Below the pieces are notes generated by a model. That model saw nothing but the letters and a program-made list of their open reading frames with translations, searched no databases and had not been told where the DNA came from. A stretch of 64,000 nucleotides of DNA from contig JALJCS010000007.1 in NCBI GenBank assembly GCA_023055355.1, positions 2,274,001-2,338,000 of the forward strand, written 5' to 3'. Position 1 is the stretch's first letter, and each line of letters begins with the position of its first letter. Positions 45,050-55,860 of this stretch are shown here, in pieces. Position numbers and translations under genes: made by a program. The DNA is from Agelaius tricolor. Its lineage: Eukaryota > Chordata > Aves > Passeriformes > Icteridae.

Positions 45050-46731
45050 TCAGAGCCCTATGAAAATACTTTCGGAAAATTCATCGAATTCCAGCTCCGG
45101 TTGTGGAAGGGGAAAAAAAAAATGAAGTTGACCTTAACAAAACAACTTTATTCTCCTTAGAAAACTGAAATTGAAAACCTGACCTGAACATGAGCGCTGA
45201 GAGTTTTTAACTTGGGCATATTTTTTGCAGATATCATCCATTTGGATCAGTCCATCAAGTCTGACAGCTCCTGCAGAGCTGCACGCCTGCGTTATCACTG
45301 CCCAGCACACACAGCATGCACCCCCTTCCGCAGCAAGGACAGCAAATAAAACCCCCACATCTACAAGTTTGAAGGGTAAAGAAAAAGACCCCACAACCTT
45401 TATTTCATTTTTAAACAGCCGTATTTTTTCTGGATAGGAGTTTTGACAAACCCCCTCCCCAAACGCTGTCTGAGCAACAAGAAAGAGCCTGGAGATTTCC
45501 TTCCCTCCACCCTGATTAGAAATGGGATCCATGCCCCAGCTGGATATTTCCAGTTCATGCCCAGTAGAAATAATTTTCTGTCCTATTGCCAAACGTGTCC
45601 CATGTGGCCAGCAAAGGTTGGACAATAGCAGCAATACAGCTTCCAGAAAGGAGCTGAAAACGATCCCCTGCAGCCGGAGGCCTCCATTCTGCATAGTTTC
45701 ATCATTCCAGCACCGAGATTCCGCTTCCTTTTTTCCCCTTTCAAGTGTTCAGCTCGAATCCATCCTGCTGCCGATGAGTTTACGGCTCCCACCTTGTCCG
45801 AAGGGACACGGCACCCTAAGAAGGTCGATCCCAAAATCTTCCACTTCACGGGTAATCCTCAGGCACCGCCAGCGAATAACCCCGCTGAAGATCAACACGG
45901 GACGGCGGTGCCGGGGCGAGTTAAACAAATCCCGAGGAATCTGTTTTATTAGCATTTATAGGATTTGCGTGCGTGAGCGGCTGTGTGTGTACAGCCACAC
46001 TTGGGAGCGGTAGTTACAGGGGGAAAAAACACAAAAATCCGGGGGATTCCTCCGGGGACGATCAGCGCTGCTGCTCCTCGGGCTGGGAGCGGTGCTGATG
46101 GTGCAGACTGGAAATGTTCGAATATCTGACGGTGTTTTCTTTCCTGTGGAGCTCGCTGGGATTTCTCACAGTTAATACTTCAGCTAAGCACATCAGACTA
46201 AAGTTAAGCCCCGCTCTGTGCTCGGCTCCGCTGCCCCAATTTATTTCCTCCCCCAACCTCCACCGAGGGGGAAAAAAAAATAAATAAAGCAGGAAAACTC
46301 CACCAACACCAAAATCGCGGCACCGCCAGGTTTTTTGGGGCAAGAGTGACACTTTTAGGGACATTTTCAGGAGATGGCAACCCCGTTCCTGCTGCCCTTC
46401 CCTGGAAACAGCGGCTGGAGCGGCCCTGGGAATTCCTTGGGATCCTTGGGATGGGAAGGGAGCGGTGTCGGGGGTCCCGGGGGTGCCGCCCTCACGCCTG
46501 AAAGATGCGAAATTGCCCCAAAAAAGGTGTTGGACCCCCTGCCTTGGAGGCTCGGGCTTGTCCCCGTGGTCACCCAGACACGGGGCACCCACCCTTTGGG
46601 CAAGGGAAACGCCACAAGAGTTTGGTTTGGGGTGGATGGGGGAAAAGAGTTTGGTTTAGGGTGGATGAGGTTGTTCTCACCTCTCGTTTTCCTCTCTGTT
46701 TTCCGTCTCCGGTTAAAAACCCTGGCAAGGG

Positions 46732-46780
<49 letters not shown>

Positions 46781-47384
46781 AGAAAAGAAAAGGTTGGAAA
46801 TGTTCCTTTTGTTACACAGCTCACCTGGGGAAGAAACTCTTTCCCTGTTGGAGGGTTTTCCCCTCCAAGCAAAGGGAAAATGTTGTTCACTAACAGTGGG
46901 GTTTGTGCGCGCCCGGCGTAGATTCCACGACAAGGTATCCGTGAAAACATTATCTGAATATTTAAGCAATAAATTGTTTTGTTTATTCTCCCGATTTATT
47001 TTCGTCCCGACGAGGAGTTTTTTAGGAAAAGGGTGGCAGGGAAGTCCCTGCAGCCACCTCGGGCTCACCGAGCTGCGCACAGCGAATCCACCTCGATAGA
47101 TTCGGGCCACCCTTGCAGCACCGTGATTTTCTCTTTTTCTGTCGGGATTCTCTTGAAAACTTTCGCAAATCTGCCCTTTTTCCAAACCACCGCATTTTTT
47201 TTTTTTTAAGTACAACAATCTCCCCTCACGTTTTCCTTTGCCATCCGGTCGTTTATCTCTATATTTTGTTCACAGGACACAGAAATGTCCCACATAAATT
47301 CCTTTTCGGGGTTAGCAATCACGGAGCTCGTTGAATCGGACCCGTTAGGATCTGGCTTGATATACAGCTAATTTTCCGCAAAAA

Positions 47385-47423
<39 letters not shown>

Positions 47424-47900
47424 ATATTTTCCCCGATACATATATATATTATTTTTTTTTACCTCTGCTCATACGTCCAGTTTCGGCGGCGGGTGGAGGT
47501 TTCATTGAATTTTGAGAATTTCCCCGAAAAGCAGAAGTTTCTTTTCGATGGTTGGTTTTGGTTTTTCGGTTTTGGTTTTTTTTGTTGTTGTTGTTTGGGG
47601 TTTTTTTGGTTTTTAGGGGTTTTTTTTCCCCTAAATTAATTTTCGTTTGTTTTGCTCGGCAAAAAGTCCCAGCCGGAACACGCTCCAGTTAAAATGAAAA
47701 TAAAAATACAGCTGTGGGTTAAATCTGGCATCTCCAACGTGCCCAGCAGAGGTGTCCCCATAGAGAGGGGCACGGGGCTGCTCTTTTCCCCTATTTTGCG
47801 GGTAAAAAGGGCAGCACGGGAAGGATAAACGGGGCACACCGCACATTTTGCCTTTCGCTCAGCTTTCCTTGACCTGCGAGCCTAAATCCAAATTCAATCC
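45050..47900. promoter_or_regulatory. CpG-rich upstream SIM2 flank
   Basis: CpG dinucleotides become frequent from about 45,050 (TTCATCGAATTCCAGCTCCG) and stay so, alongside AT-rich unique stretches such as 47,280-47,380. No CR1 or LTR is visible. Contains A48 at 46,732-46,779, an (AT)n tract at 47,390-47,414 and T/G-rich runs at 47,540-47,625. Long frames (for example 45,134-45,694 minus, 186 codons) have no recognised domain. Confidence 0.5.
46732..46779. repeat. A48 homopolymer
   Basis: Forty-eight uninterrupted A residues between CTGGCAAGGG and CAGAAAAGAAAAGG. No transposon body or processed copy of a gene was recognised on its 5' side. Confidence 0.95.
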
Positions 47901-47979
47901 CACCCATTCCCTGCAGAAGCCGCTGTCCCCGGGCGCGTCAGCCAAGGCCGGGCGCGGTGCCGGTACCTGAGCGGGAGGA

Positions 47980-48065
47980 GATGGAGTAGGAGGATGGATT
48001 AGGAGGATGGATTAGGAGGATGGATTAGGAGCATGGATTAGGAGGATGGATTAGGATTAGGATAC
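47980..48065. repeat. GGATGGATTAGGA tandem repeat
   Basis: Four to six copies of a ~14-base unit GGATGGATTAGGA(G) at 47,991-48,055. Confidence 0.9.
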
Positions 48066-48470
48066 CTGACCTGATGCATTCGGGGCCATTTGGGGCAGTC
48101 CTGGAACCCTTCAGGGCTCCGCTCGCCCTCTGCTCGCCCCCATCTCGGGCCGGAGGTGCCGCAGGGTCCCTGCTCGCCACCCGGGGCCGGGCAGGTCGCG
48201 GAGCTCGGCCTTTCCCTCGGTGTGGCCGGGCCGGGCTCTCGCTGCTCCCATGGGATCATTGATTACGGAGCCCTGGCAGGATGAAGAGCTCGGCCTTTCC
48301 CTCGGTGTGAACGGGCCGGGCTCTCGCTGCTCCCATGGGATCATTAATTTTAGAGGCCCGGGCGAGCTCCAGCAAAGGCGCTCGCCCGCCGGCCAAGCCT
48401 CCCGCGGGGATTAAGGAGCGGGGCATTGTGTCCCCCATCCCCCTCGGGATGCGGAGCCGCGTCTCGCCGG

Positions 48471-48531
48471 TCCCTCCTTGTCCCTCCTTGTCCCTCCTTG
48501 TCCCTCCTTGTCCCTCCTTGTCCCTCCTCTC
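48471..48531. repeat. (TCCCTCCTTG)6 decamer repeat
   Basis: Six near-perfect decamers in a C/T-rich strand inside the CpG island. Confidence 0.95.
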
Positions 48532-49799
48532 CTCGCTGCTTTAATCCCCGCGCGTGGCCGGGCTGGCTCCGGGGGCTGGGGCTGTGTCCCCGTGCGGGTG
48601 GGACAGGGACACACGCCTGGCTTGGTGTCCCCAGAGGCTGCTCAAGGGCTCCCGTCGGGTTCAACCCTGCCCGGGCTGGGCTTAATTCCCTCACTCGGGA
48701 CATGACGAGGGGCGCAGGCTTGGGTTTAGTGACAAGCTCCGCAGAGGTGGCCCTGGGCTCTCCGAGGGAGGGGGCTCGGGGGTCTCGGCATCTTCTTCAT
48801 TCGCTCCATCTCTCCCCGAGCTCTGCTCCGGCAGCTCCGGGGTTAAGCCCCGCTCAGCGGAGCCCGGCGGGGGCTGATGAGCAGCGGAGCTCGGCCCCCT
48901 CCTCGGCGTGTGCGAGGGGAACGTGTGAATATATTTGTGTACAAATGTGTAAAATGGCTATTACACACACGACATAAATCAGCGCCGGGGTCTATCCGAG
49001 CCGCGCGTACCTGCGCCTGTGTCCAGGTGTGCTTTACCCAACCCAGAATAAACCTCTCGGGAGATTTCCCGGCGCTGGGGAAGGGCCCCACGCGTGTCGC
49101 GGCCCCACACCCCCCGCCCCGTGTCCCCAGCGCCGGCCGGGGTGACGAGGCCCCCTCGGGGTCACCGAGAAGGGCAGCGAGGGCCGAGGGGCTCGGCCGG
49201 GAGCGGGCTGGGGTTGTCCCCCCGCCCCCGGCTCCCCCCGGGCCGGCCTCCCGTCCCCCCGCAAGCGCCGATTGCGGCTCCGCGCTGCGTTCGGGTCCCT
49301 CGGAGGGCGCTGCGCGGGAGGACACGTCACGGATACATTATCCCCTCCCCTCTTGAGGCTCTCCTGGCTTTCCGCAGCCTTTGCTAAAGAATTAACCGAG
49401 AGGTCCGCTTCAGAGCTCCTTCTGCCCCTGGGAAAAAAATTAAATAAATAAAAAAAAAAAAGGCGAGGAAAGAAAAGGAAAAAGAAAAAAAAAAAAAAAA
49501 AAAAAGAGCGGAGATATCGGTGCTTTCAGACGAGGAGCGTGGCGGCTGTGATTTCCGAGAGGAGGGGAATTTTACCTTCGATCCTTGCCGAATTGCGGGA
49601 GGTGAATGTAGCAAACCCTCCCCTTGCCTTTGAAAGGCATGTCTCTGCCAAAGAGCCACCGCTTCGCTCTTGAAATACGTGACAAATAAACAAGAAACAA
49701 CAAAAAAAAATAGAGAGAGGAAAGATTCCTATCCTTCAAATTCTTTTTCTTTAAAAGGGGAAGAAAAAAAAAAAAAACAACAAAAAAACCAACCAAACC

Positions 49800-50864
49800 A
49801 ATAAATAAAAGCAACAAAATCAATGCCGCGCCTCTGCCAGCGCTCGGACTTGTTTGGAAAGAGACAACAACGCTGAAGTGGCACTGGTCCCGAGGAAAAC
49901 GGATCCTTTAATTTGACTCCGCATGAGAAGCGCATTTGGAGCCGGGCGCAGCGGCCGCAGCGGCAGGAGCAGCCCCGGAGCCCCCGCAGCCCCCGCGGCC
50001 CCCGCGGCAGCCCCGGCGCTGCCGGAGCCCCTCGGGCACGGGCGGAGCAGCAGCAGCAGCGCCCTTGGGCCGCGGGAGCCCGGCCGGAGCGGAGAGGCGG
50101 AGGGCAGGGAGAGCCGCTGATCCCGGAGCGCTCCGGCCAGCAGCAGCCACCGGCTTCCACTTCGGCTCAGCGCGGAGCTCGTCGTGTCCTCGGCATCTCC
50201 GGGACCAGCTCGTTTTGCACTTCGTCACTTCGTTCTAGGTCGTTCGTTTTCTCCCTTTTTTTTTTTTTTTCTTCTTCTCTTGAGAGACAAAATGTCCAAA
50301 AATGGTTCAGCCTGCTTAGCCCAATGATTTCTTGCACGGACGCTCTATTTTCTTTTCTTTTTTTTTTTTTTTTTTAATTATTATTTTTGGATGGGGCAGG
50401 ATTGAGTAGAAGAAATCGTTCGGTAAAGGGAACCCGGCGGTTTGCTCCCCGTTAAGGAGAAGATCGAGATCCGATTCCCAGCTGCACGCAGAGGACGGGG
50501 GTTGCCGTGGATCTTTCAGTCTGGCTTTCGGAGCCCTCGCTGCTGCAGGGTCAGAGCAGAACTGCCTTCTCCGAGCGGCTTTCCTGTCCTGCTTGCAGCT
50601 CCGAGATCGCCTCCCCCCTCCTCGCACCATTTCTGTTCTTGTTGGTTTTGTTTGGTCGGTTTAGCTTTATTTTTCCCACCCCTTTTTGGTCTATTTTTTC
50701 CCCCTTTCGTTGTTTATTATTATTATTATTATTAATTATTTGATTCGGGTAAATTGCCTTCCTAAAACGAAAATACTAACTCTGCCGACGAAATCCATGC
50801 CCCCTGCCATTCGGAAGAACCGGGTCTAATATGCCAGTGACATCTCCGCCTTGCAGCAGTCGCG
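49800..50864 (+). promoter_or_regulatory. SIM2 proximal promoter and 5' leader (ends undefined)
   Basis: The CpG-rich segment directly upstream of the SIM2 start codon. No TATA box at a convincing place; a CpG-island promoter with dispersed starts is likely. A TACGTG core (49,676-49,681) just outside could bind bHLH-PAS/ARNT dimers by known family preference (core ACGTG). T-rich runs at 50,257-50,270 and 50,359-50,375 make transcription starting downstream of them plausible, but the start site cannot be placed from sequence. The leader contains two uORFs (separate entries). Confidence 0.55.
50797..50829 (+). promoter_or_regulatory. uORF1 in the SIM2 leader, 10 codons
   Basis: ATG at 50,797, stop TAA at 50,827-50,829, encoding MPPAIRKNRV. 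The context at -3 is T, so initiation is expected to be weak. It ends one base before the uORF2 ATG. It matters only if the transcript starts upstream of 50,797, which is likely but not shown. Confidence 0.55.
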
Positions 50865-50899
50865 ATGAAGGAAAAATCCAAGAACGCGGCAAAGACTAG
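50831..50899 (+). promoter_or_regulatory. uORF2 overlapping the SIM2 start codon
   Basis: ATG at 50,831 (A at -3, good context), 22 codons, stop TAG at 50,897-50,899. It is out of frame with SIM2 and ends 32 bases inside the coding sequence, so ribosomes that translate it pass the SIM2 ATG and cannot easily reinitiate there. SIM2 output would depend on leaky scanning. Exclusion from the leader by a downstream start site is the main alternative. Confidence 0.55.
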
Positions 50900-51039
50900 A
50901 CGGGAAAAAGAAAATGGAGAATTCTACGAACTGGCCAAACTCCTGCCCCTGCCCTCGGCCATCACCTCGCAGCTGGACAAGGCGTCCATCATCCGCCTCA
51001 CCACCAGCTACCTGAAAATGCGAGCCGTCTTCCCCGAAG
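50865..51039 (+). CDS. SIM2: SIM2 coding exon 1: bHLH domain
   Basis: First coding exon of single-minded homologue 2, a nuclear bHLH-PAS transcription factor that dimerises with ARNT-type partners, binds ACGTG-core elements and acts largely as a repressor (family knowledge). The exon encodes residues 1-58 plus the first base of codon 59. Basic region is residues ~2-16 ([15 protein letters not shown]), helix 1 ~17-28, loop ~29-38, helix 2 ~39-54 ([12 protein letters not shown]). SIM2, not SIM1: position 18 is G in KENGEFYEL and the end reads MRAVFPEG, where SIM1 has S and V as I recall them. The start is the conserved MKEKSKN, G at -3. The donor is GAAG|GTAAAA at 51,040, phase 1. The vertebrate protein is about 650-670 residues, so only the N-terminus lies here. 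The sequence matches the mammalian protein exactly over this exon as far as I can recall. Confidence 0.97.
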
Positions 51040-53689
51040 GTAAAAACAGCGCCGGGGCTCCGGGAGCCCGCACGGAAGGGACGGGGACAGAGGGGCAGGG
51101 GGTGCTGGGGTGGGCACGGCCCCATCGGCGCCCTGGCAGGAGGGAGGGGATGCCCGCAGGGGTCTCAGAGCGAGCCAGGGGGGATTGAGGGAAAAGCGGG
51201 CTGGGAATGAGCCCGTCTGCCCCAAGCCCGGCGGCGGGGGGAGGCAGAGCCGGCCGCTTCATCCCCCCTTCCTCCCCCTCCTCCTCCTCCTCGGCTGCCG
51301 CTTCAGCTCCGGTGGCTCGGGGGTCCCGTCCAGATGAGAGCGGGCTCGGTTCGTGCGTTCAGCCCCGGAGGAGGGGGTGGCCCCTGGGCACGGCGCTTCC
51401 CGTCCGGGCACGGCCTCGGAGGGGAAAAAAAACCCCAAACCCGTGTGGTTGTTATTATTATTTTGTTTTGGTTGGAGTTCTCTGGAGCCAGGGAAGCAGG
51501 CTGGGAATGAAGGCGCGGCCGCTCCGCAGCGAGGCCCTGCGGCTTCTCCCGGGGACGGAGAGAGGGGAAGGAGAATCCGAGCCCAGCCCGGCCCGGCCCG
51601 GCCCGGGGCTGTGGCTCCCGTGGCTCTTCTCGGGGCCACCCAGCAGCCAGGCCCGGCACCGACCCCGCTGGATTTGGGGGAAATCATCCCCTCGGGAGGC
51701 TCTGCCTTCCCCCGAGCGCCCCTGGGGCCGCCGGGGCGAGGGGAGGCTGCGGGCCGGGGCTGGCGGTGCGGCCGCGGAGCTGATGCGCTGGGCAGTGCGG
51801 GCGGGCGGCTGAAGAAAGCCCAGCAGCCCCGCTTTGTCATTTGTTTGTGCCTCCTCTCCGCACCGGGAGCTGGGCGAAGGAATTAGCGAATTCCGCAGGA
51901 GAAGGTCTGCTCTCCTCCTTAGCGCGGTTTCTAAGGAGCTTTATTAAAAGGCTAAAAAGAAAAACACGAGCAAAAAATAAAATGGGGGGAGGGAGGGGAG
52001 AAACCCCCCCCCTCCTCCCAACCCGAGTAAAAGCTTACCGTCGTGGCCATTTAACTCAGAAATTTCGGGGGCACGGAGCAGCCGTGCTAATTTGGGAAGC
52101 CAGGGCTCCCGAGCCAGCGGAGCGAGGGGAGCGCGGCGCTGCTCCGCCGCATTTCCCAGCCATTATCCCCCACCGGGAAATTTCCCCGTGAGAAATAGAG
52201 CGCCGTAATTTCGAGGGGGGCGGTGGTGGTGGTGGTGGGGGGGTCACTGGCCGGCCGTGCCTGGCGAACGTGCCCCCGAACGCCTTTGATTTAGGAGGGA
52301 GGGAGAGCGGCACGTTTCGAGATGCTGCTGGATGCGTCCCGGGCTTTTCCAGCCCTGCTGATCCTCAAGAGCAGCGAGCCGACCCCGAGAGCAGGTTTAT
52401 ACCCACAGCTCGGGTGTGCTTTATGTGTCTGTCTTCCCTAAACAGGCCGGGCGTGCGCTTCCGCACACTCTGCTTATTAAGGGCAACGTTTAAATGCATA
52501 CAGCGAATTCCTGATCTTTCATCGTTTTAAGGACGGCTGGAAATACATTTAAAACCAAAGCTTTGCATCCAGGGATGACAGGCCGGGGGGAATTGCCTCC
52601 TCCGGTCCCCGAGCCCTGCGTTTAGTGCCTGGGAGGGTGCAGGGGAAAGGGGGGAGCCGGGCAGAGGCGGCTGCCGAAGGATTTTTTTAGGGGGGGTTTC
52701 TTCCACACAGTCCCGCATCACCCGAGCTTCCCTCTCCCTCGGGATTTGCCTGTGGAAAGAGAGGAAGGGGGGTCCCCATCCGTCCGTCCTTCTGTCCGTC
52801 CTCCCCCCCCCTCCTCACAACTGGTTTCCAGTTGGCTTTACTGGGAGGGGAAACAGCCCAGAGAGGCGTCCCGTCTTCACCCCCGGGCCAGCCAGAGCCG
52901 GGGGATGAGCCCCATGGCCAGGGCCGGAGCCGGTGGGTCCCGGGCGGTGGAATGAAGGCGGGCACACCGCAGCACCCCGGGCTGCCCCAGCCGTCACCCT
53001 CTGGGGCTCAAAGGGGTGCCAGGGTCGGGGGGACAGGTCTGAGACACAACCAGACGCGTGCTAGGCCCGGACTAACTGCGGCCAGCCCGGGCAGGAGCGC
53101 TGCTCGGCTGCGGACCCGGCTGCCAGCTCCGTCTGGGCTGGAGGGAAAGAGAGAGAAAGAAAGAGAGAGAGAGTTGTGGTTTTAAACCCCTCGGTGGAGG
53201 GCTCACCCCCCGGTTTCCAGACGTAGTTTAGGAAAAGTTTGAGCCCCTCAGCGAAGGTGACTGATCCCGACAGGGCTTGGGACAGGTTTCCTGCTTTTCC
53301 CGAAGATGGACCGAACCCGCTCAGGCTCCAGAGAGCCAAAGGGGATTTGTACCCCGGCTCCTTTACCCCAAACACTGCAAGGGACAAGTTCGGGCTGCGA
53401 AATCCCAGATTGTGCCCTGCGGTACCGCTGCGACCTTGAGATTCAGGAGTTAAAGTCAGGACACAGCAGCCTCCAGCGTCCCGTTCTCTAACACCGTCTT
53501 CTCTCGTGTTTTCGGTTGGGTTTTTTTTGGTTGTTGTTATTGCCACGGCTTTGTTGCTGTAGAACAAAAACACACCACGAGTCGTCTTCTGCCTCCGCTG
53601 TCAGTATTTTTTTTTTATTTTATTTTTTTTATTTTTATTTTGAAAATGAGTTAATGAAGGAAAGAGAGGCGAGAATGAACCGCGTTTAA

Positions 53690-54180
53690 AAACTGCGATT
53701 CTCTGCCCCCCGGTTATGACAGACTGGTGAAATCGTCACCCTCTCCCTCCCCCATCCCCGGCGCAGTGTCCAAAACCGATTATGAAATTGGACATTTATG
53801 GTTGTTTCAACCGGATGGGAGCCAGCTAATTAATATGTGACCCAAAATACAATGTGCGCAATAGAAAATAATCTGAATAAAGTGACGGAGCGGTAGATTT
53901 CAGACCTTCCTTATTCCGAGTGGCAGACAATAGAAATTACTAGGAATATTCACAGCCCTCGGTCCCCATTTAAACCTGGCCACGAATGTAAATTTTAAGA
54001 AAATCAAGGCGAATCGCAGCCATTTCATCTGATGGTCACACGCGCTCGGAAAAGGTTCGTTAATGAATTAAACAAATAAATAAAGAGCGAGGCGTGGGTA
54101 ATCCCTTCTTGGAAAGCCAGCCCCTATTGTACTAACCACTAACAGTGACATTAAAGGTCTCACTAAAACAAAAGTGCTTT
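53690..54180. promoter_or_regulatory. Strong candidate enhancer in SIM2 intron 1
   Basis: An AT-rich, non-repetitive block embedded in GC-rich intron, which is unusual unless selectively kept. It contains TAATTAAT (53,827-53,834), a SOX-like ACAATAG (53,927-53,933) and its reverse form CCTATTGT (54,123-54,130), an E-box CATCTG (54,026-54,031), GTTAATGAATTAAAC (54,059-54,073) and TTATGACAG (53,714-53,722). No coding frame. Conservation and activity are inferred from composition and motif crowding, not measured. Confidence 0.5.
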
Positions 54181-54866
54181 TTTTAGGCTTTTCCCGGGGC
54201 CGTTCCCAGGCGGCGGGAGCCGCGGCCCCGCGGTGCGGGGACGGGCGGCGGGGTCGGGGCGGGGACGGGCGGCGGGGTCGCTCCGGTCTCTCCCGGCCGG
54301 AGGGGAGGGAGGGAGGGAGAAGAAGGGCGGGGGTCACCGCCGTGGGTCTGCCCGTGACCTCCCCGTCTGTAGGACGGCCGCTTTGGGGCCTCTTAACACG
54401 ACCTGGTGGGTTGGGCTCGGCGGGGAGAGCCGAGTTTGTGCGGGTGTCCTCGGGGCAGATTTGTTAGAAGGTTTTTTCCTCACTTTTTTTTTCTTTTCAA
54501 TTTTTTTTTTTTTTTCTGGGAGTTCACCCCTTAAAAAAATTATTTTATTTAATTTTTATAAATAAAAGTCTTGATCTTTCCGCCCGTCCTTCCCACCGCC
54601 CAACCCTCGGCCACCTTCCCGGCTCTGAGCCCGCAGAGAGGAGCGGCCGGCCCCGCACGTCCCTGCCCGGACTTGCTCCTTCCCAGACCCGCCCTGACCT
54701 GGGGGTTTCCCCTCTCTCAGGGGTTCCCCTGGCCGGGTCCGGGTGTTCCCCGATGGCTCCGCACCCAGCGGTGCCGTCGGGGCTGAGATTCCCCCGGCCC
54801 CCGCTGCAGACGGGGCTTGGTGTCAGCGCTGCCCTCGCATCCTCCCCACGGGGCGACAGCGGAGCC

Positions 54867-55314
54867 TCGGTGGAGCTCAACCAGGGGCACAGAGCTCGGT
54901 GGAGCTCAACCAGGGACACAGAGCTCGGCGGAGCTCAACCAGGGACACAGAGCTCGGTGGAGCTCCGCCAGGGACACAGAGCTCGGTGGAGCTCAGGCAG
55001 GGACACAGAGCTCGGTGGAGCTCAACCAGGGGCACAGAGCTCGGTGGAGCTCAGCCAGGGGCACAGAGCTCGGTGGAGCTCAGGCAGGGACACAGAGCTC
55101 GGTGGAGCTCAACCAGGGACACAGAGCTCGGTGGAGCTCAGGCAGGGACACAGAGCTCGGTGGAGCTCAACCAGGGACACAGAGCTCGGTGGAGCTCCGC
55201 CAGGGACACAGAGCTCGGTGGAGCTCAACCAGGGACACAAAGCTCGGTGGAGCTCAACCAGGGGCACAGAGCTCGGTGGAGCTCAACCAGGGGCACAAAG
55301 CTCGGTGGAGCTCC
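54867..55314. repeat. 29-bp minisatellite in intron 1, ~15 copies
   Basis: The unit is GAGCTCGGTGGAGCTCAACC + AGGGACACA. Variants replace CAACC with CCGCC, CAGGC or CAGCC, and GGGACACA with GGGGCACA. Each unit has two GAGCTC palindromes. The + strand has no stop in any frame of the unit, and 29 is not a multiple of three, so all three + frames stay open across the array. The long frames at 54,743-55,563 are therefore artefacts. Confidence 0.96.
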
Positions 55315-55469
55315 GGGGCTGCCCCACGGGAATGTCCCCGAGGCTCTCCGGCCGAGGGAGGCACAACGGCGCTGGGGAAACCCCAAAAAGCAGAGTTGGC
55401 TGCGAGACCCCAGGGTTTGCCCTTGTTCCTTGTGAAGGCTGCGGGACCTTGCGCTCCGCGGAACAGCCC

Positions 55470-55860
55470 AGCAGACACAAAGGAAATAGTCCAAGTTACA
55501 GGGCAACCCGATACTGAACGTAATACATGGCTGAGTAATTCTTTTAGCAGAATCCCGAGCTGAAAAGCTACCGGGCTTTCAAATGTGTGTGCGGACGGAC
55601 TTCTGTATGCCGAGAGCAAAGGTGGGAGTTGTTCCCAAATATTTCTAGATCTTATTACAGTTCCACTCACCCCGCTGGCTCCCTGGAAACCGGGAAATGT
55701 ACAAACGGCACAAAGCGAGTGCTGAGGTACTTTGAAAAACAGCCAGAGGTGTCAAAAGGGACAGAGAGGGATTTTGTCCGTGTTTGCCACAGGGCGCGTT
55801 TGTACGAAAATCCCCCAATTTTTCAACGGCAAAAGCAGCAGGAATTTTGGGGTGTTTGTT
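55470..55860. promoter_or_regulatory. Candidate regulatory block, intron 1
   Basis: Unique, balanced-composition sequence with retained CpGs between the 29-bp minisatellite and a GC-rich stretch. No repeat or coding signature beyond fortuitous open frames. Weak texture-based call. Confidence 0.25.

Larger units (their letters stand above)
47900..49400. promoter_or_regulatory. CpG island upstream of SIM2
   Basis: Dense CpG throughout, GC-rich on both strands. A 76-base duplicated block ('gagctcggcctttccctcgg' ... 'tcccatgggatcatt') occurs at about 48,200-48,258 and 48,284-48,343. A TCCCTCCTTG decamer array is at 48,472-48,530. Reading frames in every direction are open because of the GC content and are not evidence of genes. 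Confidence 0.65.

Noticed and set aside
49913..50377. Open frame of 154 codons upstream of SIM2 as an alternative N-terminus
   Set aside because: It stops before the SIM2 ATG, and its R/G/P-rich content follows from local GC richness. There is no donor/acceptor arrangement joining it in frame to exon 1 that I can support.
50865..51039. Assignment of the gene as SIM1
   Set aside because: Diagnostic residues ([35 protein letters not shown]) fit SIM2, not SIM1, at several positions across three exons.
54743..55563. Three overlapping 230-254 codon frames on the plus strand
   Set aside because: Product of a 29-bp stop-free minisatellite; identical peptide repeats in all three frames show it is not selected coding sequence.
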